A DNA stretch of 9,933 nucleotides from CAZQYC01 sp043746555 (GCA_043746555.1 JAYTQU010000307.1:1-9933), one strand, 5' to 3'. Positions 1 to 6,792 are shown, counted from the stretch's first letter. Translations and numbers: made by a program. Notes: generated by a model not told the origin, from the sequence alone.

Positions 1-2
1 CC

Positions 3-161
3 ACGATGAGCCTGCCGCAGCTCAAGATCTTGCAGGAGGTTATTACACTATCGGTGTTCGTGCCTTTCGTGATCTTTTATATGCGTCAACCCCTAAAACT
101 CGATTATCTGTGGGCCGCACTGTGCATGATGGGCGCGGTATATTTCATCTTTAGGAAATAG
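3..161 (+). CDS. DUF486 (DMT-like) family membrane protein, C-terminal part
   Basis: Only the last 52 codons are visible, reading in frame from the window edge to a TAG stop. The segment has the pattern I know from the end of DUF486 proteins, small four-helix inner-membrane proteins related to the drug/metabolite transporter (DMT) group: a QLKILQEVITLSVFVPF helix, a short polar turn (MRQPLKLDY), then a last helix ending GAVYFIFRK. Two hydrophobic stretches, at about visible residues 13-26 and 35-50, fit membrane segments. The transported substrate of this family is not established. A whole protein would be about 110 residues, so roughly half is missing on the left. Family assignment is from remembered sequence pattern; function is unknown. 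Confidence 0.8.
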   Translation, partial: TMSLPQLKILQEVITLSVFVPFVIFYMRQPLKLDYLWAALCMMGAVYFIFRK

Positions 162-312
162 GCGCGAATGCCGAGCCGAAGCATCGCTTTGCGCTGACGT
201 GGCTCATGTTTACAGCGTGTTGGGCCGTCAGATGTCAGGTCGCGCGCTGAAGCATGTTGCTGCCGCCGCGGCATCGCCGCATTTAAGGAGTTACGCCCAA
301 AGAGGTTTGGAT
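162..312. other. Intergenic region before the HIT gene
   Basis: This 151-bp stretch lies between the DUF486 stop and the chosen HIT start. An in-frame GTG at 199 could extend the HIT protein by 38 residues. That extension is alanine-rich, has no ribosome-binding site before its GTG and does not resemble the HIT fold. I see no convincing sigma-70 promoter: TTTACA at 209-214 could serve as a -35, but nothing resembling a good -10 follows at 17 nt. The HIT-TfoX pair may use an unrecognised promoter here or be read through from the DUF486 gene. Confidence 0.4.
301..305 (+). promoter_or_regulatory. Ribosome-binding site that fixes the HIT start
   Basis: AGAGG lies 7 nt upstream of the ATG at 313. 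The longer in-frame start, GTG at 199, has no such site. The site therefore favours the 144-residue form of the HIT protein. Confidence 0.65.
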
Positions 313-747
313 ATGAGTACGGCAATTCACAAAATGGTCGAGGCTTGCCGCACAGGAAATCACGCCGCGTTGATCGCGCGTATGTCATCGGGCTGGGCGG
401 TGTTGGGCGGTTCGCAATTTCTGCGCGGCTATAGCTTGTTGTTACCCGATCCGGTTGTACCGCATCTGAACGCGATGGCTTCATCGGCGCGCGACCGGTT
501 CTTGTCGGATATGGGAAATCTCGGCGACGCAGTCATGGCCGCGACCGAGGCGTTGCGAATTAACTACGCCATGTTCGGCAACGTCGAACCGGCGTTACAT
601 GCTCACGTTATTCCGCGATACGTCGATGAACCGGACGACAAGCGCACCGCGCATCCTTGGAGCTACGATTGGAATGCGGCTCCGCAATTGTCGATTCAAG
701 ATTGCGGCTTGTTACTTGCGGCAATTCGTAAGCACATAAAGTTGTAG
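313..747 (+). CDS. HIT (histidine triad) family protein
   Basis: A 144-residue protein with the HIT superfamily active-site pattern near its C-terminus: LHAHVIPRY at residues 95-103. HIT proteins are cytoplasmic nucleotide-binding hydrolases or transferases acting on nucleoside phosphoramidates or dinucleoside polyphosphates; the substrate here cannot be told. Aligned by its HVIPR to the canonical H-x-H-x-H-x-x triad, the first His is Ala94, while the middle (nucleophilic) His96 and the third His98 remain. The N-terminal half (WAVLGGSQFLRGYSLLLPDPVV, about residues 28-49) fits the usual beta strands of the fold. Start chosen at ATG 313 because AGAGG precedes it. The TfoX-domain gene follows after 10 nt, so the two probably share a transcript. 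Assignment to the superfamily is firm; activity is inferred. Confidence 0.85.
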   Translation: MSTAIHKMVEACRTGNHAALIARMSSGWAVLGGSQFLRGYSLLLPDPVVPHLNAMASSARDRFLSDMGNLGDAVMAATEALRINYAMFGNVEPALHAHVIPRYVDEPDDKRTAHPWSYDWNAAPQLSIQDCGLLLAAIRKHIKL

Positions 748-757
748 GACAACAGCG

Positions 758-1162
758 ATGGCGGTCTCTCCCGATTTCGTTGTCTTCGCTATCGAGCAAC
801 TGTCGTTGTTAGGACGCGTCACATCGCGTCGCATGTTTGGCGGCGTTGGGTTGTATGCAGATGATCTTTTCTTCGGTTTGATCGCCGACGACACTTTGTA
901 TTTCAAAGTTGACGACAGTAATCGTGGCGATTACGAACGTCGCGGGTGTAAGCCGTTTCAGCCCTTCGCGGACAAACCCGAGTTCTCTATGAATTACTAC
1001 GATGTGCCCGCCGATTTGCTGGACGATGCGGAAGGTCTAAGCGGCTGGGCGCGCAAGTCGGTTGCAGTCGCGCTGATGGCGGCGAGCAAGAAAGTCAGGA
1101 CGCGAGAAAAACGCTCGGCAAAAAAGAAAAAAATCGCGTTGACCACTAAGCGGCTGCGGTAA
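758..1162 (+). CDS. TfoX N-terminal-domain protein
   Basis: A 134-residue protein matching the TfoX/Sxy N-terminal domain: RMFGG at residues 25-29, GLYADDLFFGLIADDTLYFKVD about 31-52, and FSMNYYDVP about 77-84. TfoX/Sxy regulates competence genes together with CRP in some gammaproteobacteria, but that protein has N- and C-terminal domains. This one has only the N-terminal domain followed by a very basic tail (residues 111-134, with AKKKK at 121-125). Many such single-domain proteins exist and their role is unknown, so a competence role should not be assumed. AGGA overlapping the HIT stop sits 8 nt before the ATG. The stop overlaps the end of the convergent DUF2283 gene by 17 bp. The family call is good; the function is unknown. 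Confidence 0.85.
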   Translation: MAVSPDFVVFAIEQLSLLGRVTSRRMFGGVGLYADDLFFGLIADDTLYFKVDDSNRGDYERRGCKPFQPFADKPEFSMNYYDVPADLLDDAEGLSGWARKSVAVALMAASKKVRTREKRSAKKKKIALTTKRLR

Positions 1163-1364
1163 TTACCTTGCCTGGCAACTTGCTTAAAATCAATTGCTTC
1201 AGTTCGACCTTGTGGCTGGCATTGTCGATATCGATGCCCACCAGATTTCCTTTGGCATCGTAATCGAGCACTACCCCGTCGGAAACTTCGCGACTGTCCG
1301 TGCTGCTCTGCTCGGAGAGGTCGATGTACAGCGAGTCTGTTTCAGGATGATAGTTGAGTTTCAT
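1146..1364 (-). CDS. DUF2283 domain protein
   Basis: A 72-residue protein covering one whole DUF2283 domain: MKLNYHPETDSLYIDL at residues 1-16, then SREVSDGVVLDYDAKGNLVGIDIDNAS at about 24-50. The family is small, widespread and of unknown function. It is often found next to a small DUF4258-like gene, which has led to suggestions of a toxin-antitoxin-like pair. Start chosen at ATG 1364, where the conserved MKLxYxPxxDxLYI sequence begins; a further 20 in-frame codons upstream are the out-of-phase shadow of the neighbouring small ORF. Its ATGA start overlaps that ORF's stop by 4 bp, so translation is probably coupled. Its 3' end overlaps the TfoX gene on the other strand. No function is claimed. 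Confidence 0.8.
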   Translation of the reverse strand: MKLNYHPETDSLYIDLSEQSSTDSREVSDGVVLDYDAKGNLVGIDIDNASHKVELKQLILSKLPGKVITAAA

Positions 1365-1495
1365 ACGCGATTTCGTTCCTGTGGCTCGATTCGCACGGCA
1401 TTTTGTAAGGCATGAATGCACCATTCCTTTTTGATGTAAGGGCGCTTCCGCAATACTTGGCTTTCAAAATAGTCGGTAAAATGATATTCGGTCAT
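1361..1495 (-). CDS. 44-aa ORF, probably a shortened DUF4258-type partner of DUF2283
   Basis: Reading the - strand from ATG 1495 gives MTEYHFTDYFESQVLRKRPY (residues 1-20), continuing IKKEWCIHALQNAVRIEPQERNRV and then TGA. GGAG lies 9 nt upstream of the ATG, and an in-frame stop directly precedes it, so the start is well supported. The sequence resembles the N-terminal half of the roughly 80-90-residue DUF4258-like proteins that I recall as being encoded just upstream of DUF2283 genes. The usual second half (a tryptophan/glycine-rich strand and a hydrophobic LRVVTLED-like strand) is absent: the frame stops in an ATGA overlap with DUF2283. Either about 40 codons were deleted, or this is a genuinely short variant. 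It is too short to be called by most gene finders. The coding call rests on the RBS, the coupling and the family resemblance, which is from memory. Confidence 0.6.
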   Translation of the reverse strand: MTEYHFTDYFESQVLRKRPYIKKEWCIHALQNAVRIEPQERNRV

Positions 1496-1592
1496 TCAGG
1501 GCCACTCCATAGCGTTGACCTATTGGCCATTGACTCGTTGTCCAATGGACGGTCGTTCACAGTTTAGACGCTTTTGCGGGTCTATTTCGCGA
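1496..1592. other. Gap between yyaL end and the DUF2283 pair
   Basis: A 97-bp gap between two - strand units. It contains a short inverted repeat, CCATTG at 1527-1532 and CAATGG at 1543-1548, with a 10-nt spacer. On the - strand TTGGAC (1546-1541) and TAGGTC (1523-1518) are 17 nt apart, which is only a poor promoter match. No T-tract terminator follows yyaL. The repeat could be an operator for the downstream pair or chance. Confidence 0.3.
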
Positions 1593-3668
1593 TTATTCTC
1601 GTGCTACTGCAATTAACGCGGCGAGTGACTTAAGGGGCTCCGAGCAAACTTCTCCTTTACAGACGTAACCGATCGTTTCGTTCTGCGCTCTTTTATCGGC
1701 CAATGCGGATGGCAAGTTGTGTACATCGGCCGGTATTCCTAGGACGATGCGCCGCGGTGCGTATATTTTACTGAGTTCGATTTGCCATTCGGCGACTTCG
1801 GGCGCGTCGCCGCGAATCACAATGAGTTGCACGGACGATAACGCGTCTTCGAGAGCGAGTAATAGCGATGCATGACCGGGCGGATATTTTTGTATTCCGG
1901 TCCACGCAGCACGCAGTGTTTTTTCAGCAGCTTGCAAGTATTGGGTATTTCCAACTATCAGGCCGAGTCGATGAAGTGCCACGGCGGCAATGCCGTTGCC
2001 AGCCGGTACGGCTTCGTCACTGAAGGACTTGGAGCGATGAATAAGTTGCTCGGCGTCGTCGGCAGTGAAAAAGAATCCGCCGGTTGCTCGATCTTCGAAG
2101 TGAGTAAGCAGTGCGTCGGCGAGTTCGATTGCAAATTCAAGATCGCTCGACCGCCATCGTGTTTGCAAAAGTTCAATGAGGGCGTCGAGCAGGAATGCGT
2201 AATCGTCATGATAGGCGGCAAGCCGCGCTTGTCCATCTTTGTACACGGCTAACAATCGTCCGTCGCGCCACAGTGTCGAGCGAATGAAATCCACTGCCCG
2301 ACTTGCCGAAGCAGCGAGATCGTCGCGTTGCAGGCAGCGCGCGGCGACGGCAAGTCCTTTGATGGCGAGCGCGTTCCACGACGTTAATATTTTTTCGTCC
2401 CGCCCCGGCCAGATGCGCGCGTTGCGAACACTGAGCAATTTGCTTCGTGCGGAATTCAAAAGTCGTTCTGCCGCAGGCGCGGCGACGTTGCAGAGTTGCG
2501 CCACTTCATCGAGTGAGCGAAATACATGCAAGTGCCAAGCGCCTTCGAAGTTGGCGTCGCGATCCAAGCCGAAGCGATGCGACAACACGGCATATTCATC
2601 GGCCGTCAATCGTTCGCGAACTTCTTCCGGGCGCCATGCGTAGAACTTTCCTTCGTGGCCTTCCGAATCGGCGTCTAACGTCGACCAGAAACCGCCGTTG
2701 CGATCCTGCATATCGCGCAGCATCCAGTCGGCTGTTTCGCGGGCAATGCGATTGAATAAAGGATCGCCGGTTGCAATTGCCGCTTGCGCGTAAAGCGCAA
2801 GGAGCGGTCCGTTGTCGTACAGCATTTTTTCGAAATGCGGGATCATCCAAAACTGATCGACGGAGTAACGACAGAATCCCCCGCCAAGTTGGTCGTATAT
2901 GCCGCCTTCGGCCATGCGCGTCAGCGTTAGAGTCGTCATGTACAGGGAATGAAGATCGGGTCCTTGTTCGTGCGCCGAGGTTCGCCATTGTCTGAGTAGA
3001 AATTCCAACGTGGTGGCGTGCGGAAACTTGGGCGCGCCGCCAAAACCGCCGTACTCGCGATCGAATTGTTGGGCGAGCGTGGCTTTCGCGATTGCGAACG
3101 AGGAAGCATCTAGCGTCAAACCATCGTGCGGCGCGGGTGGCAGCGTTTCCGCAAACACCGTCATCAACGATTCATTCTGTTTTCGGATCTGGTCGCCGCG
3201 TTGTTTGTAAAACGCGGACACTTTTTTCAGTAGGTCAGAGAACGCCGGCATGCCATAGCGCGGCTCTTTGGGGAAATACGTGCCGCCGAAGAAGGGGCGT
3301 TGATCGTAATGCGTGAGAAACATGGTGAGCGGCCAGCCGCCGCCGCGCTGAGCAAGCACGTGATGTGCGAGCTGATAAATCTTATCGATATCGGGACGTT
3401 CCTCTCGATCTACTTTGATGTTGATAAACAACTCGTTCATCAACTGCGCAGTTGCCTCGTCCTCGAACGATTCGTGCGCCATGACGTGACACCAGTGACA
3501 GGCGGAATAGCCGATGGACAACAGAATCGGTTTGCCGGTGGTGCGCGCGAGTTCCAGCGCTTCTTGGCCCCACGGATGCCAGTCCACAGGGTTGGCGGCA
3601 TGCTGCAAGAGGTAGGGGCTGGTTTCTTGCGTCAGTCGATTGCGATGCGTGGCCGGAGAATTAGTCAT
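1593..3668 (-). CDS. yyaL: DUF255 thioredoxin-fold protein (YyaL/SPATA20 type)
   Basis: A 691-residue protein, near the usual length of the bacterial YyaL family. It begins with the family signature: TSPYLLQHAANPVDW at residues 16-30 and a thioredoxin-like SACHWCHVMAHESF at 55-68 with the CHWC pair (Cys57, Cys60). GGWPLTMFLT and FFGGTYFP follow. The rest is an (alpha/alpha)-barrel-like region with GGFGGAPKFPH and YDQLGGGFCRYSVDQFWMIPHFEKMLYDN, as in N-acylglucosamine 2-epimerase-like folds. The biochemical role is not established; a redox or sugar-related role is only inferred from the folds. Start chosen at ATG 3668 (MTNSPATHRN), just before the conserved region. The open frame continues 87 codons further but would run through the inverted repeat and into divergent rlmI. 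No clear Shine-Dalgarno precedes this ATG. No signal peptide is visible, so it is probably cytoplasmic. Confidence 0.88.
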   Translation of the reverse strand: MTNSPATHRNRLTQETSPYLLQHAANPVDWHPWGQEALELARTTGKPILLSIGYSACHWCHVMAHESFEDEATAQLMNELFINIKVDREERPDIDKIYQLAHHVLAQRGGGWPLTMFLTHYDQRPFFGGTYFPKEPRYGMPAFSDLLKKVSAFYKQRGDQIRKQNESLMTVFAETLPPAPHDGLTLDASSFAIAKATLAQQFDREYGGFGGAPKFPHATTLEFLLRQWRTSAHEQGPDLHSLYMTTLTLTRMAEGGIYDQLGGGFCRYSVDQFWMIPHFEKMLYDNGPLLALYAQAAIATGDPLFNRIARETADWMLRDMQDRNGGFWSTLDADSEGHEGKFYAWRPEEVRERLTADEYAVLSHRFGLDRDANFEGAWHLHVFRSLDEVAQLCNVAAPAAERLLNSARSKLLSVRNARIWPGRDEKILTSWNALAIKGLAVAARCLQRDDLAASASRAVDFIRSTLWRDGRLLAVYKDGQARLAAYHDDYAFLLDALIELLQTRWRSSDLEFAIELADALLTHFEDRATGGFFFTADDAEQLIHRSKSFSDEAVPAGNGIAAVALHRLGLIVGNTQYLQAAEKTLRAAWTGIQKYPPGHASLLLALEDALSSVQLIVIRGDAPEVAEWQIELSKIYAPRRIVLGIPADVHNLPSALADKRAQNETIGYVCKGEVCSEPLKSLAALIAVARE

Positions 3669-3701
3669 GAGCGACGACGGGGCGTTCGGTAGAATGCGCG
3701 A

Positions 3702-3707
3702 ACTATA
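3702..3707 (-). promoter_or_regulatory. Candidate -10 box for yyaL
   Basis: TATAGT on the - strand, about 34 nt upstream of the yyaL ATG. It matches 5 of 6 bases of the sigma-70 -10 consensus, but I find no good -35 at 16-18 nt. On the + strand TAGAAT at 3690-3695 is an equally plausible -10 for rlmI, so the two divergent promoters may overlap back to back. Confidence 0.3.
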
Positions 3708-3731
3708 CGCGACAAGACGAGACGGGTGACA

Positions 3732-3790
3732 CGAGACGCGGGACGCGATCGAAATGCGCCGCTCGAGTATGTCCCGCGTCCCGCGTCTCG
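3732..3790. repeat. Perfect 16-bp inverted repeat in the yyaL-rlmI gap
   Basis: CGAGACGCGGGACGCG at 3732-3747 is repeated as its exact reverse complement at 3775-3790, with a 27-nt spacer. Both arms are built from smaller near-repeats (GAGACG/GGGACG on the left, TCCCGCG twice on the right), and a further degenerate ACGAGACG lies just left of the arm (3716-3723). It would form a very stable GC-rich hairpin in any transcript from an upstream rlmI promoter. Its position between divergent genes and its modular build resemble dispersed REP-like palindromes, but one copy cannot prove that. It ends 17 nt before the rlmI ATG. Confidence 0.75.
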
Positions 3791-3807
3791 CATCTCGAAA
3801 GTGAACA

Positions 3808-5001
3808 ATGGCATCGCAACTCCCCATTCTCCGTCTTAAGCACAACGAAGATCGCCGCATTTCAGCCGGACATCTCTGGGTCTTTTCCAATGAAGTCGAT
3901 ACTCGGGCGACGCCGCTGACGGCTTTCAAGCCGGGCTCGGTGTGCGAGCTGCGTTCGGATCGCGATAAATTCCTGGGATATGCCTATGTCAATCCCGCCA
4001 CGCTCATTTGTGCGCGAGTGCTGGGTCGCGATACGGCCTATCCGCCTGGCAAGGGACTCATTGCGCACCGCTTGCAAGTTGCGCTGTCGCTGCGCGAGCG
4101 AATTTATTCGGAGCCGTTCTATCGCTTAGCATATGGCGAGTCCGATGGACTGCCGGGACTCGTTCTCGATCGGTTCGGCGATATAGTGGTCGGACAAATT
4201 GGCACCGTCGGCATGGAAGCATTCAAAGCGGAGATTGCCGCCGCCGTCCAGCAGGTGCTCGAGCCAAAGGCGATGCTTTGGAAAAACGATTCCGGCGCGC
4301 GCGAACTGGAAGGTCTCGACTCGTATATCGAACCGGCCTTTGGCGATGTGCCGTCGCACGCGGCCCTCGAAGAAAACGGCGTGCGCTTCCGAGTGCCGTT
4401 ATTCGACGGACAGAAAACCGGCTGGTTTTACGATCACGCCATGAATCGCCGCGCTTTGCTGAAGTATGTGCAAGGAAAGAGCGTGCTCGATGTGTTCAGT
4501 TACTTAGGCGCGTGGGGGCTCGCGGCTGCGAAGGTGGGCGCGAGTGAAGTGGTGTGCGTCGACTCGTCGGCGTCGGCATTGGAGCTGCTAACTGCGGCGA
4601 CAACAGAAAATAATTTGAACGTTGCCACGGAGAAAGGCGACGCGTTCAAAGTCATGGAGGCCATGATTGAAGCGCGTCGCAAGTTCGATGTAGTGGTGAT
4701 CGACCCGCCGGCATTCATCAAACGTAAGAAAGATATCCCGAAGGGCGAGGCGGCCTATCGGCGGCTCAATCAACTGGCCATGCAATTGCTGAATCGCGAC
4801 GGCTTATTGGTCTCGTGCTCGTGTTCCTATCATCTCGGCAGCGATGCGTTGATAGGCGCGATCCAAAAAGCGGCGCGACATCTCAATCGCTTTGCGCAGA
4901 TCATCGAGGTGGGCGGTCAAGCGCCGGATCATCCCTTGCATCCCGGTATCGAGGAGACTCGTTACTTGAAATCGTTCTTCTGTCGTGTGACAGTGGAATG
5001 A
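3808..5001 (+). CDS. rlmI: 23S rRNA m5C methyltransferase, RlmI family
   Basis: A 397-residue class I SAM-dependent methyltransferase; E. coli RlmI, which makes m5C1962 in 23S rRNA, has 396. An N-terminal PUA-like RNA-binding domain (about residues 5-75; AGHLWVFSNEV at 20-30) leads to a linker with YGESDGLPGLVLDRF (109-123) and QKTGWFYDHAMNR (202-214). The Rossmann methyltransferase domain has motif I VLDVFSYLGAWGL (226-238), an acidic end of strand 2 VDSSASAL (251-258), motif IV DPPAF (299-303) and SCSCS (336-340), which carries the expected catalytic cysteine. Start is ATG 3808, which gives the family length; no clear Shine-Dalgarno precedes it, and the 16-bp inverted repeat ends 17 nt before it. 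It heads the + strand run towards lgt. The exact target base is inferred from homology. Confidence 0.88.
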   Translation: MASQLPILRLKHNEDRRISAGHLWVFSNEVDTRATPLTAFKPGSVCELRSDRDKFLGYAYVNPATLICARVLGRDTAYPPGKGLIAHRLQVALSLRERIYSEPFYRLAYGESDGLPGLVLDRFGDIVVGQIGTVGMEAFKAEIAAAVQQVLEPKAMLWKNDSGARELEGLDSYIEPAFGDVPSHAALEENGVRFRVPLFDGQKTGWFYDHAMNRRALLKYVQGKSVLDVFSYLGAWGLAAAKVGASEVVCVDSSASALELLTAATTENNLNVATEKGDAFKVMEAMIEARRKFDVVVIDPPAFIKRKKDIPKGEAAYRRLNQLAMQLLNRDGLLVSCSCSYHLGSDALIGAIQKAARHLNRFAQIIEVGGQAPDHPLHPGIEETRYLKSFFCRVTVE

Positions 5002-5162
5002 GGCAATTGAATGCGAAGGGGTCCGCCGGGCTGTACTTCGGTCAAGGACCGCTCAATCTTATGGAGCAAGATGAGCTTATGGAGCAAGCTGAGCTGGCCC
5101 ATCCCATCATCGCGGCGAGCGTGGATCTCTTGAAGTCCGTGACGAGCGCCGACCATTCGTAA
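4998..5162 (+). CDS. Doubtful 54-aa ORF coupled to the rlmI stop
   Basis: An ATG at 4998 overlaps the rlmI TGA by 4 bp (ATGA) and opens a 54-residue frame ending TAA at 5162, in the 196-bp gap before lgt. The product is mildly acidic in the middle, with a repeated LMEQDE/LMEQAE (residues 21-32) produced by an 18-bp tandem duplication. I recognise no family. The overlap would allow translational coupling, but ATGA overlaps arise easily by chance and no homology supports it. The alternative is non-coding spacer in the rlmI-lgt transcript. Listed because it fills most of the gap; low confidence. Confidence 0.25.
   Translation: MRQLNAKGSAGLYFGQGPLNLMEQDELMEQAELAHPIIAASVDLLKSVTSADHS
5058..5093. 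repeat. 18-bp tandem duplication
   Basis: CTTATGGAGCAAGATGAG (5058-5075) is followed directly by CTTATGGAGCAAGCTGAG (5076-5093), with one mismatch. The unit is a multiple of three, so the 54-aa frame stays open and gains a second LMEQ(D/A)E block. Confidence 0.85.
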
Positions 5163-5197
5163 TAGAGTTCGCTTCTCGACAATTCAAAGAAACAGCA

Positions 5198-5992
5198 ATG
5201 CTGCAGTATCCACATATCGATCCCATTATTTTTTCCCTCGGTCCGGTGTCCGTGCGCTGGTATGGACTCATGTATGTGATCGGATTTGGCGCGGGGTGGT
5301 GGCTGGCGCGTAGACGCGCCGCGCAGCCGGGATCGACATGGAAGCCGATCGACGTCGACGACTTGATTTTTTTCGCGGCGCTCGGCGTGATCGCGGGCGG
5401 GCGAGTCGGCTGGATATTGTTTTACGGCTTCATGGAGGAACTGCGCGATCCCTTGTTGATCTTTCGTATTTGGGATGGCGGCATGTCGTTTCACGGCGGC
5501 TTGCTCGGCGTCATTGTCGCGATTACATGGTTCGCCACGCGACGTGCGCGCAACAGCGGCGATGTCTGGGATTTCACGGCGCCGTTGCCGGCTATCGGAT
5601 TGTTCACCGGGCGCATTGGCAATTTCATCAACGGCGAGTTATGGGGCAAACCCACCGATGTGCCTTGGGCATTCATCGTTGATGGGCAAGCGCGGCATCC
5701 TTCGCAGCTGTATGAAGCGCTGCTCGAAGGCGCGGTCACCTTCGCAATTGTGTGGGTGTTTTCGTCGCGTCCTCGCCCGCGCTATTCCGTCTCCGGATTG
5801 TTTTTGCTGTGCTACGGCATCTTTCGATTCGCGGTCGAGTTCGTTCGCGTCCCGGATGCGAATCGCGGCTATTTATTGTGGGATTGGGTCACCGAAGGAC
5901 AATTGTTGTCTCTGCCGATGGCCATCGCGGGATTGACGTTGATTGCGTGGGCATATCGCCGCAATAAAGTCAGCGGAAATTTCGCGCGGTAA
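5198..5992 (+). CDS. lgt: Prolipoprotein diacylglyceryl transferase
   Basis: Lgt moves a diacylglyceryl group from phosphatidylglycerol to the lipobox cysteine of prolipoproteins in the inner membrane, the first step of lipoprotein maturation. The 264-residue protein is strongly hydrophobic with several membrane helices. It carries the Lgt signature GRIGNFINGELWG at 138-150, with Arg139 matching E. coli Arg143. SFHGG at 97-101 gives His99, matching E. coli His103. HPSQLYE at 167-173 and EFVRVPDANRG further on are also family motifs. It is shorter than E. coli Lgt (291) but within the family range. The ATG at 5198 gives the usual start (a short IDPIIFSLGP segment before the first helix); its Shine-Dalgarno is weak. 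thyA begins 5 nt after the stop, a common lgt-thyA arrangement, so the two are surely co-transcribed. Confidence 0.97.
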   Translation: MLQYPHIDPIIFSLGPVSVRWYGLMYVIGFGAGWWLARRRAAQPGSTWKPIDVDDLIFFAALGVIAGGRVGWILFYGFMEELRDPLLIFRIWDGGMSFHGGLLGVIVAITWFATRRARNSGDVWDFTAPLPAIGLFTGRIGNFINGELWGKPTDVPWAFIVDGQARHPSQLYEALLEGAVTFAIVWVFSSRPRPRYSVSGLFLLCYGIFRFAVEFVRVPDANRGYLLWDWVTEGQLLSLPMAIAGLTLIAWAYRRNKVSGNFAR

Positions 5993-5997
5993 GCAAA

Positions 5998-6792
5998 ATG
6001 CGCCAATACCTCGAACTCCTTGGCAACGTTCGCGCGCAAGGCCTTAAAAAAACCGACCGTACCGGTACCGGCACCATGTCGGTGTTTGGCTATCAGATGC
6101 GTTTCGATTTGAATGCCGGCTTTCCGTTGTTGACCACTAAGAAACTCCATTTGCCATCGATCGTCTATGAGCTTCTCTGGTTTTTGCGCGGCGACACCAA
6201 CGTCAAGTATCTGAACGAGCATGGCGTGACCATTTGGAACGAGTGGGCGGATGAGCGCGGCGAACTCGGGCCGATCTACGGCAAGCAGTGGCGCTCGTGG
6301 CCGACGCGCGATGGTCGAGTGATCGATCAAATCAGTCGCTCTATCGATCTCATTCGCCGCGATCCGAACTCGCGTCGCATTATCGTCAATGCCTGGAATG
6401 TCGGCGAGCTGGAAGAGATGGCGTTAACGCCCTGTCATGCGCTGTTTCAGTTCTGGGTGGGCGACGGAAAACTATCGTGTCAGTTGTATCAGCGGAGCGC
6501 CGATATTTTTCTTGGTCTTCCGTTCAATATCGCTTCGTATGCGTTGCTCACGCATTTGTTCGCGCAGCAATGCGATCTCGGCGTCGGCGAATTTATTTGG
6601 ACCGGCGGCGATTGTCACTTATATAGGAATCATCTCGAGCAAGCCGATATGCAGCTCGGGCGCGAGCCTTATTCGTTGCCGACACTACACATGAAACGTC
6701 GGCCGCCGTCGATCTTCGAGTACGATTACGCCGACTTCGCGTACGAAAATTATCAAGCACATCCACTTATCAAAGCGCCCATTGCCGTTTAG
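5998..6792 (+). CDS. thyA: Thymidylate synthase
   Basis: ThyA converts dUMP and 5,10-methylenetetrahydrofolate to dTMP and dihydrofolate. The protein is 264 residues, identical in length to E. coli ThyA, and key residues fall at the same numbers: Arg21 in RTGTGT, Arg126-Arg127 in DPNSRR, the nucleophile Cys146 in LTPCHALFQF, Arg166 and Asp169 in QRSADIFLGLPFN, and Asn177. The start lies 5 nt after the lgt stop with only a weak Shine-Dalgarno-like GGTAA, so coupling to lgt is likely. The last codons and stop lie in the first copy of a 13-bp tandem duplication. The protein appears intact and functional. Its product dihydrofolate is the substrate of FolA, encoded two genes downstream. Confidence 0.98.
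   Translation: MRQYLELLGNVRAQGLKKTDRTGTGTMSVFGYQMRFDLNAGFPLLTTKKLHLPSIVYELLWFLRGDTNVKYLNEHGVTIWNEWADERGELGPIYGKQWRSWPTRDGRVIDQISRSIDLIRRDPNSRRIIVNAWNVGELEEMALTPCHALFQFWVGDGKLSCQLYQRSADIFLGLPFNIASYALLTHLFAQQCDLGVGEFIWTGGDCHLYRNHLEQADMQLGREPYSLPTLHMKRRPPSIFEYDYADFAYENYQAHPLIKAPIAV

Noticed and set aside
199..312. A longer HIT protein starting at GTG 199
   Set aside because: The 38 extra residues are alanine-rich, have no RBS before them and do not fit the HIT fold, whereas ATG 313 has AGAGG at 7 nt.
1527..1548. CCATTG/CAATGG as a terminator for yyaL
   Set aside because: The stem is only 6 bp, AT-balanced and has no T-tract; it is kept only as a possible operator.
2239..2643. A + strand 134-codon ORF inside the DUF255 gene
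   Set aside because: It is antisense to a well-supported gene, rich in Arg/Ser/Ala as expected of a shadow frame, and has no recognisable motif.
3669..3929. An 87-codon N-terminal extension of the DUF255 protein
   Set aside because: It would cross the inverted repeat and run into the divergent rlmI coding sequence, and the family signature starts just after ATG 3668.
5042..5494. A 150-codon - strand ORF across the rlmI-lgt gap and the lgt start
   Set aside because: It overlaps lgt antisense over half its length, and its composition is that of a shadow frame.
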